Shown here in pieces: positions 1 to 6,249 of a DNA stretch of 15,108 nucleotides. Positions within the stretch are counted from its first letter, which is position 1; every line of letters begins with the position of its first letter. The stretch is from an uncultured Collinsella sp. (GTDB lineage: Bacteria > Actinomycetota > Coriobacteriia > Coriobacteriales > Coriobacteriaceae), in the NCBI GenBank assembly GCA_902478945.1, contig CABSMX010000049.1:1-15108 (forward strand), given 5' to 3'. The notes below the pieces were generated by a model. It saw only the letters and a program-made list of their open reading frames with translations. It was not told the origin of the DNA and did not search any database. Position numbers and translations under genes: made by a program.

Positions 1-43
1 TGCAGCGTAGTCTCGTGGGCTCGGAGATGTGTATAAGAGACAG
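1..43 (+). other. Illumina Nextera adapter left on the contig end (not genomic)
   Basis: Positions 10-43 match the 34-nt Nextera read-2 adapter in full. The last 19 bases (25-43, AGATGTGTATAAGAGACAG) are the Tn5 mosaic end. Positions 2-9 (GCAGCGTA) match, from memory, the i7 index N721 as it is written in the oligo, and T1 fits the last base of the flanking P7 sequence. Genomic DNA therefore begins at 44. The reading frames through this stretch produce the familiar artefact peptides MCIRDR and YKRQ. Confidence 0.97.
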
Positions 44-44
44 G

Positions 45-857
45 GAGGCCAGCGGCTTTACGCTCTTTGGCCGCCGCATCAAATCGCTCATCTACACCAC
101 CGACGTGGCGGTCATCCGCAACTCCAATGCCGACGCCGTGTTTGCCGTCTACCCCTTCACGCCGCAGCCCGCCATTACGCAAGCGTTGCTGACTGTTGCC
201 GAGTGCCCGGTCTTTGTGGGCGTTGGCGGCGGCACCACCACCGGTAAGCGTTCCGTGCAGATGGCGGCCGTATCCGAGATGCAGGGCGCGGCGGGCTGCG
301 TGGTCAACTCCCCCGCTACTGCCGAGATGGTCGAGCACATCACCAACATCGCCGACATCCCCGTCATCGCCACGGTCGTTCGCTGCGACGACGATGCTCA
401 CGCCAAGGTGCGCGCCGGAGCCAAGATTCTCAACATCGCCGCCGGCAAAAACACGCCCCAGGTCCTGCGCGAGCTGCGCGAGCACTATCCCAACCTGCCG
501 CTCATCGCACCGGGCGGCAAAACGCCCGAGAGCATCCGTGAGACCATCGCCGCCGGCGCCAACGCCATCATCTGGACGCCGCCATCGGCCCAGCAGCTGC
601 AGACCGACATGATGCAGCGCTATCGCAAGATGAAGGAAGACGCCACGCCCGTCATCTCGCGCGACGATGTGCCCATTATCGACCAGGTCGCCGCCGCCGA
701 GGTCAGCCAGGTCGAGAACATGAATCCCGATGTGCCGATCCCCGACGAAGTCATCGAACGCGTCGCTTCGATCCACGATCATATCGAGGAACGTCGCGCC
801 AACCGCGGACTCAAGCCCTCGCTGCACGGCTTCTTCTTCCGCGGAAAGAAACGCTAA
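45..857 (+). CDS. TIM-barrel-like protein, putative phosphate-binding aldolase/hydrolase fold, 5'-truncated
   Basis: The frame is open from the first genomic codon to TAA at 855-857, giving 270 residues. The true start is lost because the contig begins in adapter, and the GTG at 15 lies inside the adapter. The pattern of short beta strands and helices looks like a TIM barrel: VAVIRNSNADAVFAVYPF, then CPVFVGVGGGTTTGKRS, GCVVNSPATAEMVEHI, IPVIATVV, and near the C-terminal side LPLIAPGGKTPESI followed by AGANAIIWTPPS. The GG...AGA-AI pattern resembles the phosphate-binding end of KDPG-aldolase-like and thiamine-phosphate-synthase-like barrels. That is fold-level resemblance only, and I cannot assign a substrate. 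A charged tail follows (IEERRANRGLKPS...FFFRGKKR). The gene converges on degV and ends just before a terminator. Codon use matches its neighbours. Confidence 0.8.
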   Translation, partial: EASGFTLFGRRIKSLIYTTDVAVIRNSNADAVFAVYPFTPQPAITQALLTVAECPVFVGVGGGTTTGKRSVQMAAVSEMQGAAGCVVNSPATAEMVEHITNIADIPVIATVVRCDDDAHAKVRAGAKILNIAAGKNTPQVLRELREHYPNLPLIAPGGKTPESIRETIAAGANAIIWTPPSAQQLQTDMMQRYRKMKEDATPVISRDDVPIIDQVAAAEVSQVENMNPDVPIPDEVIERVASIHDHIEERRANRGLKPSLHGFFFRGKKR

Positions 858-867
858 CCGCAACAGC

Positions 868-903
868 AAGGCCCGCCCCGCAAACAATGGGACGGGCCTT
901 TTT
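868..903 (+). terminator. Rho-independent terminator after the TIM-barrel-like gene
   Basis: A 12-bp stem (868-879 with 889-900, one C/A mismatch) encloses a 9-nt loop and is followed by five T residues (899-903). It lies 10 nt after the stop of the upstream gene. Read in the minus direction the same stem could also stop convergent degV transcription, but the T tract on that side is poor. Confidence 0.88.
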
Positions 904-964
904 CTGTTATCGAATGCCCGGAGAACAGGCGTAGCCGTTAAAACCGTCAGCCAGCCCACAAACG

Positions 965-1855
965 TTAGTCCACGCGCTTGTCGCCCATAAAGAAGACGGC
1001 CACCGTGCCGGGGCCGGTATGCGAGCCAATCAGAGCACCGATGCTATTGATCTCAATCTTGCCTTTGAGCTGCGGAACCTGTTCCTCTATCAGTGCCGCA
1101 ACGGCCTCGGCGTCCTCACGGCACGCCGAGTGCGACATGATGCACTTGCCCGAATAGTTCGCGCCGTCCTGCACATGCGCCATCACGGTCTTGGCCATCT
1201 CGGAGATCGCGCGCTTCTTGGTGCGAATCTTCTCACGCGGCGCCAGCTCACCTTCGCAATCGACCGTCATGAGCGGGCAAATCTTGAGCGCCGCGCCGAT
1301 GATCGCGCTCGCGGCCGAAATGCGACCGCCGCGCAGGTAGCTCGACAGATCGGTCGAAAAGAACCAGTGGTGCAGGTTGAGTTTATGCTCCTCAATCCAA
1401 GCGGCCGTCTCGTCGAGCGAAGCGCCGCTATCGCGAACGTCGGCGGCACATTCCGCCAGCAGGCCAAAGCCCGAAGACGCCGCCAGCGAGTCGATGACGC
1501 GTACCTTGCCGCCCTGGGGATAGCGATCCGCAAGCATCTGCGCCGCAACGCAGGCCGATCCATACGTGCCCGAAATACCCGACGACAACGCCAGGTGCAG
1601 CACGTCTTTACCCTCGGCAACAAACGGCTCCCAAAACTCCTCGTACTCACCCACGCTCACCTGAGACGTCTTGGGCATGGCGCCCGCGGCAATCTGGGCA
1701 AAAAACTCGTCCGGCGCAATCGACTGATACAGATCGTCCGTATAGACAACATCGTCGATCTCGTAATGAAAACACACGACAGGGATATTGCGCGATTCAA
1801 AGAACTCGCGGGTTCGGTCGGCGGCGGATTCACAGGTCAGGACAAAATCACTCAT
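965..1855 (-). CDS. DegV family fatty-acid-binding protein
   Basis: This 296-residue protein has the usual length of a DegV protein. The family binds a fatty acid between its two lobes; in Firmicutes DegV-like FakB partners deliver it to the kinase FakA for phospholipid synthesis. Family hallmarks are visible: an N-terminal strand VLTCESAAD, the TSQVS motif at about residues 63-67, SSGISGTYGSA at 91-101, LRGGRISAASAIIG in the second half, and the C-terminal IGSHTGPGTVAVFF. The ATG at 1855 was chosen because AAGGAG lies 6 nt upstream. Longer versions of the frame, reaching back to 2035, add sequence that does not look like DegV and would cover the leader. No fakA gene is visible in the window. 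The gene is divergent from fbp and probably monocistronic. The ligand is not determinable. Confidence 0.93.
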   Translation of the reverse strand: MSDFVLTCESAADRTREFFESRNIPVVCFHYEIDDVVYTDDLYQSIAPDEFFAQIAAGAMPKTSQVSVGEYEEFWEPFVAEGKDVLHLALSSGISGTYGSACVAAQMLADRYPQGGKVRVIDSLAASSGFGLLAECAADVRDSGASLDETAAWIEEHKLNLHHWFFSTDLSSYLRGGRISAASAIIGAALKICPLMTVDCEGELAPREKIRTKKRAISEMAKTVMAHVQDGANYSGKCIMSHSACREDAEAVAALIEEQVPQLKGKIEINSIGALIGSHTGPGTVAVFFMGDKRVD

Positions 1856-1915
1856 ATGAGGCTCCTTACTTATTACTGCGTAAATTATCGCACAGCAAGC
1901 GTGAATACAGTACAA

Positions 1916-1956
1916 ATGTCCACTATTTACCAAATTGAACCAAAGGTAGTGAACAT
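1916..1956. repeat. Imperfect inverted repeat, operator- or hairpin-like
   Basis: The arms ATGTCCACTA (1916-1925) and TAGTGAACAT (1947-1956) pair at 9 of 10 positions across a 21-nt AT-richer spacer. It lies 61-101 bp upstream of the degV start. It could be a regulator site or a structured leader. No regulator is identifiable. Confidence 0.5.
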
Positions 1957-2086
1957 CTTTACCGTCATCCTCTCTATCGATCCAGGAGGTATGCGCCTGC
2001 ATATAAACGACCCTACGTCTCCACCCAACCGACACATCAACCTCAACTAAATCGATTTACCAAACCGTTCAGCCGACAATTCAGCC

Positions 2087-2117
2087 GCCGGCGCAAAATC
2101 GAAACAAAGCCGGCGCA
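2087..2117. repeat. 9-bp direct repeat with palindromic core upstream of fbp
   Basis: GCCGGCGCA occurs at 2087-2095 and again at 2109-2117, exactly 22 bp apart, which is about two helical turns. Each copy contains the palindrome GCCGGC. This geometry fits a pair of protein-binding sites on one face of the DNA. In GC-rich DNA a chance repeat is possible. Confidence 0.35.
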
Positions 2118-2118
2118 T

Positions 2119-2148
2119 ACTGATAAACGTTTGACGCTGTTTATCAGT
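2119..2148. repeat. Perfect 10-bp inverted repeat just upstream of fbp
   Basis: ACTGATAAAC (2119-2128) and GTTTATCAGT (2139-2148) are exact reverse complements around a 10-nt spacer. The element ends 27 nt before the fbp ATG. It stands out as AT-rich inside GC-rich DNA, so chance is less likely. It could be an operator or a hairpin in the fbp 5' leader. The four T residues at its right end (2148-2151) also leave weak attenuation possible. Confidence 0.6.
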
Positions 2149-2175
2149 TTTACCAACAACATCGGAAGGTGCTTC

Positions 2176-4092
2176 ATGGTCGCATTCGATCGCAACCCGC
2201 AAGACTTCAAGTATCTGCGTCTGCTGTCGAGACAATTTCCCACCGAGCAATCCGCGTTTACCGAGATTATCAATCTCTCGGCCATTCTCAACCTGCCCAA
2301 AGGCACCGAGCATTTTATGAGCGACGTGCACGGCGAGTACGAAGCCTTTATGCACATCCTCAACAACTGCTCGGGTGTCGTGCGCGAGCATGTCGACGAG
2401 ATCTTTGGCGACACGCTCTCCTTTGACGAAAAGGGCGAGCTGTGCACGCTCATCTACTACCCGCGCGAGAAAATCGAGCTGGTCCGCAGCCGGCGCGAGG
2501 ACTCCCCCACCTGGTACAAGACCATGCTCGACCAGCTCATTGTGGTTGCCCGCTCGCTTTCGAGCCGCTATACGCGCTCCAAGGTGCGTAAGGCCATCCC
2601 GCGCGATTACGCCTACATCATCGACGAGTTGCTGCACACGCATCCGGATGAGAACAACTACCGCGTGCGGTATCACGAGCGCATTATCGAATCCATTCTG
2701 GAGACCGCCAGCGCCGATGACTTTATCGAGTCGCTTGCCTCGCTCATCAAGCGCCTCGCCGTCGACCACCTGCACTTGGTGGGCGACATCTTCGACCGTG
2801 GCGGCGGCGCTGCCAAGATTATGGACCGCCTGCTCACCTATCATTCGCTCGATATTCAGTGGGGTAACCACGATCTGCTGTGGATGGGCGCTGCGGCCGG
2901 TGAGCCCGCCTGCATCGCCACGGTGCTGCGCAACAACCTGCGCTACGACAATTACGAGATCCTCGAGAACGACTACGGCATCTCGCTGCGCGAGCTTGTC
3001 GCCTTCGCCGACGCCACCTATACCGCCGGCGAGTCCATCACCCCGCTGATCAAGGCCATCAACGTGCTGCTCTTTAAACTCGAGGGCCAGATTATCCAGC
3101 GCCACCCCGAGTTCGACATGACCGACCGCCTGCTGCTCGACAAGATCGACCACGACACCGGCACGGTCACGCTCGCCGACGGCAGCGTGTGGCCGCTCGC
3201 GACCAACGACTTCCCCACCGTCGACCCGACGGACCCCTACACGCTCACGCCCCAGGAGCAACACATCATCGACAAGCTCGTGTCCGAGTTTGTCACCGCC
3301 GATCATCTGCATCGCCATATCGATTTCCTCTACACCCACGGCTCGATGTACAAGGTCACCAACGGCAACCTGCTGTTCCATGGCTGTGTGCCGCTCAACG
3401 AGGATGGTACCTTTAGCAGCATGAACTGCCTGGGTACCTGGCACGCCGGTCGCGATTATCTCGATTTTTGCGACCGCATCGCCCGCCGCGCCTGGCGCGT
3501 GGGCGACCGCGACGCCCTCGACTGGATGTGGTACCTGTGGATCGGCTTTAACTCACCCGCGAGCGGACGCCTGGTGCGTACCTTTGAGCGTGCCTATATC
3601 GCCGATAAGAGCACCTGGGCCGAGCCGATGGACCCATACTTTACGCTTACCAAGTCGCCCTCGCTCTGCGACGACATCATGCGCGAGTTCGGCGTCGCAC
3701 CCATGGCATGTTCGCCGACCGGCCACATCATCAACGGTCATACGCCCGTCAAGACTACCAAGGGCGAGCAGCCCATCCGCGCCAACGGCAAGCTGTTGGT
3801 CATCGACGGCGGCTTCTGTCGCGCCTACCATCCCAAGACGGGCATCGCCGGCTACACGCTTATCTCGAGCTCGCGCGGATGCCGTCTTAAGTCGCACCGG
3901 GCCTTTACGACGGTTGCCGAGGCGCTCACCCGCAACGTGGACATCGAAAGCGAGACCAACCGCTTTGACGAGGCCGACCGCCGCCGCATGGTCAGCGATA
4001 CCGACACTGGCGCCAAGATCCGCAGCCAAATCCAGGACCTACGCCAGCTGCTCGATGCATATAGAAACGGTGCTATCGAGGAGCGCGCCTAG
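2176..4092 (+). CDS. fbp: Fructose-1,6-bisphosphatase class III
   Basis: This 638-residue protein has the size and motifs of the class III (Bacillus-type) FBPase, which hydrolyses fructose-1,6-bisphosphate to fructose-6-phosphate in gluconeogenesis. It belongs to the metallophosphatase superfamily, and the metal-site motifs are visible in order: SDVHGE at 49-54, GDIFDRGG at 203-210, WGNHD at 229-233 and NGHTPV at 520-525. IDGGFCRAYHPKTGIAGYTLI at about 543-563 is also typical of the family. The N-terminal DFKYLRLL...FPT and GTEHFMSD segments are family-like as well. The ATG at 2176 is preferred because GGAAGG sits 6 nt upstream; an in-frame TTG at 2131 would lie inside the inverted repeat. 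The repeats upstream suggest regulation, though the mode is unknown. No frameshift or missing metal ligand was noticed. A stem-rich gap separates it from a gtrA-like gene. Confidence 0.95.
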   Translation: MVAFDRNPQDFKYLRLLSRQFPTEQSAFTEIINLSAILNLPKGTEHFMSDVHGEYEAFMHILNNCSGVVREHVDEIFGDTLSFDEKGELCTLIYYPREKIELVRSRREDSPTWYKTMLDQLIVVARSLSSRYTRSKVRKAIPRDYAYIIDELLHTHPDENNYRVRYHERIIESILETASADDFIESLASLIKRLAVDHLHLVGDIFDRGGGAAKIMDRLLTYHSLDIQWGNHDLLWMGAAAGEPACIATVLRNNLRYDNYEILENDYGISLRELVAFADATYTAGESITPLIKAINVLLFKLEGQIIQRHPEFDMTDRLLLDKIDHDTGTVTLADGSVWPLATNDFPTVDPTDPYTLTPQEQHIIDKLVSEFVTADHLHRHIDFLYTHGSMYKVTNGNLLFHGCVPLNEDGTFSSMNCLGTWHAGRDYLDFCDRIARRAWRVGDRDALDWMWYLWIGFNSPASGRLVRTFERAYIADKSTWAEPMDPYFTLTKSPSLCDDIMREFGVAPMACSPTGHIINGHTPVKTTKGEQPIRANGKLLVIDGGFCRAYHPKTGIAGYTLISSSRGCRLKSHRAFTTVAEALTRNVDIESETNRFDEADRRRMVSDTDTGAKIRSQIQDLRQLLDAYRNGAIEERA

Positions 4093-4153
4093 CCCCGCCT
4101 GCGGGGATTGGCTAAACTTGCTGAGTTTGTCATCCCCGCGGCGCTCCGGCGCC
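4093..4153 (+). promoter_or_regulatory. Stem-rich fbp-gtrA spacer with competing hairpins
   Basis: Directly after the fbp stop, CCCCGC (4093-4098) can pair with GCGGGG (4101-4106). The same right arm, extended to GCGGGGAT (4101-4108), can instead pair with ATCCCCGC (4132-4139) around a nested AAACT/AGTTT stem (4114-4118 with 4124-4128). A third hairpin, GGCGC-TCCG-GCGCC, follows at 4140-4153. No T tract follows any of them, so a classical terminator is unlikely. The elements could be mRNA-stability or attenuation structures ahead of the gtrA start at 4171. Confidence 0.45.
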
Positions 4154-4170
4154 ACTCTAAGGCAGGTACC

Positions 4171-4566
4171 ATGCAAAAGCTCCTTGCGCAGATCATGAAG
4201 TTTGGCGTCGTCGGCGTCATTGCCACCGTCATCGACTTTGGCATCATGAATCTGCTCCACTACGGTCTGGGCCTCAACATCCTGATCGCCAACACCAGCG
4301 GCTTTATCGTCTCGCTCATCTTTAACTACGTCGCGAGCATGAAGTACGTGTTCGCGCACAAGGAAGGCATGAGCCGCCGCCGCGAGTTCATTATCTTTGT
4401 CGTGCTATCCGTGATCGGCCTGGCACTCAACGACGGTATTGTGCTGGCCCTCAACGCCGGCCTGGGTCTCGAGGCCAATATCGCCAAGATTTGCGCCACC
4501 GCACTGGTCATGGTCTATAACTTTGTGACCCGCAAGATCTTCCTGGAGGGCGAAGAGACCAAGTAG
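4171..4566 (+). CDS. GtrA family membrane protein, copy 1
   Basis: This 131-residue protein has four predicted membrane helices (about 11-31, 36-58, 72-96 and 104-124) and fits the GtrA family. GtrA-type proteins are thought to flip or assist transfer of polyprenyl-phosphate-linked sugars across the membrane for cell-envelope glycosylation. Recognisable features are the opening KFGVVGVIATVIDFGIMNLL, NYVASMKYVF at about 52-61 with the basic loop HKEGMSRRREF, and a C-terminal NFVTRKIFLEG. The ATG at 4171 gives the usual short cytosolic N-terminus, with AAGG about 9 nt upstream. A TTG at 4108 would add 21 atypical residues and fall in the hairpin region. A paralogue follows 219 bp downstream. 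No glycosyltransferase gene is visible to name a substrate. Confidence 0.88.
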   Translation: MQKLLAQIMKFGVVGVIATVIDFGIMNLLHYGLGLNILIANTSGFIVSLIFNYVASMKYVFAHKEGMSRRREFIIFVVLSVIGLALNDGIVLALNAGLGLEANIAKICATALVMVYNFVTRKIFLEGEETK

Positions 4567-4587
4567 CTCGACATCCCGATAGCCTTA

Positions 4588-4637
4588 CGGCGCCCACAGT
4601 CGACGCGCGCTCAGCGAAGCATCGTCCGTGGGCGCCG
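4588..4637. repeat. Perfect 10-bp inverted repeat between the two gtrA genes
   Basis: CGGCGCCCAC (4588-4597) and GTGGGCGCCG (4628-4637) are exact reverse complements with a 30-nt loop that contains a smaller GACG/CGTC pairing. It starts 21 nt after the first gtrA stop, and only a short T run (CGTTT) follows. It may be a weak terminator or a processing stem. The remaining spacer, 4638-4785, is AT-richer and holds a -10-like TATAGT at 4698-4703 without a good -35, so a separate promoter for the second gene is possible but unproven. Confidence 0.5.
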
Positions 4638-4785
4638 CTCGTTTACGGGCAAATTTTCAACGTTTGCGGATTAGCTCTTGAATATTTGGCGAGTTCGTAT
4701 AGTTCTTGCCAAAGACCTTACGTTTCCCATGCAAAAGCTCTAAAGTATCCTCTGCTCGATTCATCAACGCATTGGATGTGATTGC

Positions 4786-5193
4786 GTGCGCAAGGCACTG
4801 GCACAACCTCATACTAAGCAGTTCCTCAAGTTTGCTGTCGTGGGTCTTATCTCCTTTGGCATCGACTGGGGCATGCTCATTGCGCTCGTCGAGCTGTTCC
4901 ACCTCGACTTTTTGATGAGCACCACGATCTCGTTTATCACGTCCGTCGTGGTCAACTACTGGCTCAGCATGAAGTACGTGTTCGATCACCGCGAGGGCAT
5001 GAGCCGCAAGCGCGAGTTCACGATCTTCACCATCCTGTCGGTGATCGGTCTGGGCCTCAACGACCTGTACATGTTTGTGGGCGTCACGTTTTTGAGCATC
5101 GGCTACCAGGCCATGAAGGCCATCGCCACGTTCCTGGTCACCTGGTACAACTACTTCAGCCGCCGCTTCTTCCTCGAAGGCGCGCAGTCGTAG
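4786..5193 (+). CDS. GtrA family membrane protein, copy 2
   Basis: This 135-residue protein has four predicted membrane helices (about 13-35, 42-64, 77-101 and 107-127) and belongs to the same GtrA family as the upstream gene. The two share SMKYVF-H-EGMSR-REF-IF--LSVIGL-LND, so they are paralogues, probably from an old tandem duplication; other segments differ clearly. GtrA proteins are linked to transfer of lipid-linked sugars across the membrane. The substrate here is unknown. The start is taken as GTG at 4786, which gives a short basic N-terminus (MRKALAQPHTKQFLKF). The ribosome-binding site is weak (GGAT, 4774-4777), so the start is less certain than the frame. A strong terminator follows at 5220. 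Confidence 0.87.
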   Translation: MRKALAQPHTKQFLKFAVVGLISFGIDWGMLIALVELFHLDFLMSTTISFITSVVVNYWLSMKYVFDHREGMSRKREFTIFTILSVIGLGLNDLYMFVGVTFLSIGYQAMKAIATFLVTWYNYFSRRFFLEGAQS

Positions 5194-5219
5194 TTTGTTC
5201 GACATTTGCTTAAAGGTAT

Positions 5220-5253
5220 AACCGGTTGGAATTCTCGTTCCAACCGGTTTTTT
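5220..5253 (+). terminator. Strong rho-independent terminator after the second gtrA gene
   Basis: A perfect 12-bp stem (AACCGGTTGGAA at 5220-5231 with its complement at 5238-5249) has a 6-nt loop and a run of six T residues (5248-5253). It ends the plus-strand block and faces the minus-strand terminator at 5293-5328. Confidence 0.95.
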
Positions 5254-5292
5254 GTTTGCCAAGAGACCCGGCGGCCCAGTTCCATTCGCATG

Positions 5293-5328
5293 AAAAACGG
5301 GCGGCTCGGATGTTTGTCCGAACCGCCC
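5293..5328 (-). terminator. Rho-independent terminator of the DUF4430 operon
   Basis: Read on the minus strand, GGGCGGTTCGGA (5328-5317) pairs with TCCGAGCCGCCC (5310-5299), with one G-U pair, around a 6-nt loop. G and then five T residues (5297-5293) follow. It lies 24 nt after the stop of the small DUF4430 gene. Confidence 0.93.
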
Positions 5329-5352
5329 GCATGGCGTGTTATGTCGAGGCAT

Positions 5353-6240
5353 TTAGCCCGTTACGTAATACCAGACGACACTGTCGCCGTTGTGTAGGAC
5401 GTAGTTGCTGCACGCCGTGTTGGGCGCCACACCGTTAACGGAGTACATCCAGCCGCTCGTGCCACCATGCTCCTTCTCGGCCAAACCGCCGATAGCGGCG
5501 ACATACGTGCCGTACGACGAGCCATGCGCATTCACGGAAAGGCCCAAGGCGCACAGGGCATCGTAGGCAGTTGCGCCCTCGTTAAAGGTGAAGGTGCCAC
5601 CAGAAGACACAGGATTGCCCACGGCGCTCGATGTGACCGCAACCGTCACCGTAACGTAGCCAGACTGCTGCGAGCCGCCCTGATTGCCCGCAGAGGCGCC
5701 GCCACTGTTGGATGCAGATCCACCGCCAGACACCGAGCCGCCGCCCGAAGAAGAGCCGTCAGAAGAACTCGATCCACCGGCGGATTCGGAGCCCTGTCCA
5801 GCAGACGCGTTGTTGGACGTCTTGCCGTTCTTGCCTTCGGACTTCTTCTCCTTCGAATCCTTTTTTGCGTCCTTGTCCGAAGATTCGGAATCGTCCTTGG
5901 AATCCGATTCATCCGACTTCTTGGATTCAGAGTCCACGGCATCAGAAGACGAGGAGCCCACCTCTGTCTTGTGAGAGGCAGCAGAGCCAGAGTCGGCAAC
6001 GCTCTTCCCCGCCACGGCCCGAGTGATCCAATCGATGGACCAAGCACCGCTGGAAGAAGGCTGGACAAAGCCTAGCGACACAACGATCAAAACGGTGCAG
6101 ACGGCCGTCAGAACGCCAACAAGCGCCTTACGCCGCGGGGCGGGCGCCACCGAAGCGGCGCCCTTTTGCTTTGCATCGTCAAGCTGGATGAACGACGAGT
6201 CGGGCTGCTTGGACTCGGCGTCCTGTGGCTTACTGGACAC
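5353..6240 (-). CDS. Membrane-anchored DUF4430 (transcobalamin-C-like) protein
   Basis: This is a 295-residue protein. A cytosolic N-terminus of about 38 residues ends in PRRK, one membrane helix follows (about 39-59, LVGVLTAVCTVLIVVSLGFVQ), then a low-complexity stalk rich in Ser, Lys, Asp and Gly (about 86-193), then a DUF4430 domain (about 197-293). The helix topology suggests the domain lies outside the cell. The domain shows the family pattern SGWMYSVNGV...NYVLHNGDSVVWYYV, like the C-terminal domain of transcobalamin and intrinsic factor. The gene lies directly behind the giant surface protein gene on the same transcript and shares its domain type. GTG at 6240 was chosen for AGGTGA 5 nt upstream, leaving a 9-nt gap; GTG at 6249, abutting the upstream stop, is also possible. 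The transcobalamin-like fold and riboswitch control suggest corrinoid binding, but this is inference. Confidence 0.9.
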   Translation of the reverse strand: MSSKPQDAESKQPDSSFIQLDDAKQKGAASVAPAPRRKALVGVLTAVCTVLIVVSLGFVQPSSSGAWSIDWITRAVAGKSVADSGSAASHKTEVGSSSSDAVDSESKKSDESDSKDDSESSDKDAKKDSKEKKSEGKNGKTSNNASAGQGSESAGGSSSSDGSSSGGGSVSGGGSASNSGGASAGNQGGSQQSGYVTVTVAVTSSAVGNPVSSGGTFTFNEGATAYDALCALGLSVNAHGSSYGTYVAAIGGLAEKEHGGTSGWMYSVNGVAPNTACSNYVLHNGDSVVWYYVTG

Positions 6241-6249
6241 AGCCCTCAC

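Larger units (their letters stand above)
1856..2175. other. Divergent degV/fbp intergenic region
   Basis: This 320-bp stretch has no convincing coding content. It holds the degV ribosome-binding site (AAGGAG near 1861-1866, minus strand), a possible degV -10 (GATAAT, minus strand, about 1884-1889) inside an imperfect 16-bp palindrome (1877-1892), an inverted repeat at 1916-1956, a 9-bp direct repeat (2087-2095 and 2109-2117), an inverted repeat at 2119-2148, and the fbp ribosome-binding site GGAAGG at about 2164-2169. I found no fully convincing -35/-10 pair for fbp. Confidence 0.6.

Noticed and set aside
15..44. GTG start at 15 giving an N-terminus MGSEMCIRDR for the first gene
   Set aside because: These codons lie in the Nextera adapter, so the true start is missing and the CDS is partial.
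1019..2050. 343-codon plus-strand open frame
   Set aside because: It is antisense to degV and runs through its leader; DegV motifs support the minus strand.
2131..2175. TTG start at 2131 for fbp
   Set aside because: It lies inside the perfect inverted repeat and has no ribosome-binding site, whereas ATG 2176 has GGAAGG at good spacing.
2047..3444. 465-codon minus-strand open frame
   Set aside because: It is antisense to fbp, whose metallophosphatase motifs prove the plus-strand frame.
4685..4713. TTTGGC/GCCAAA inverted repeat upstream of the second gtrA gene
   Set aside because: Six-base arms over a 17-nt spacer are too likely to arise by chance, and no promoter pair is placed convincingly around it.
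5220..5328. Two adjacent strong inverted repeats considered as a mobile-element end or attachment site
   Set aside because: They are simply facing terminators of convergent genes, each with its own T tract on the correct strand.
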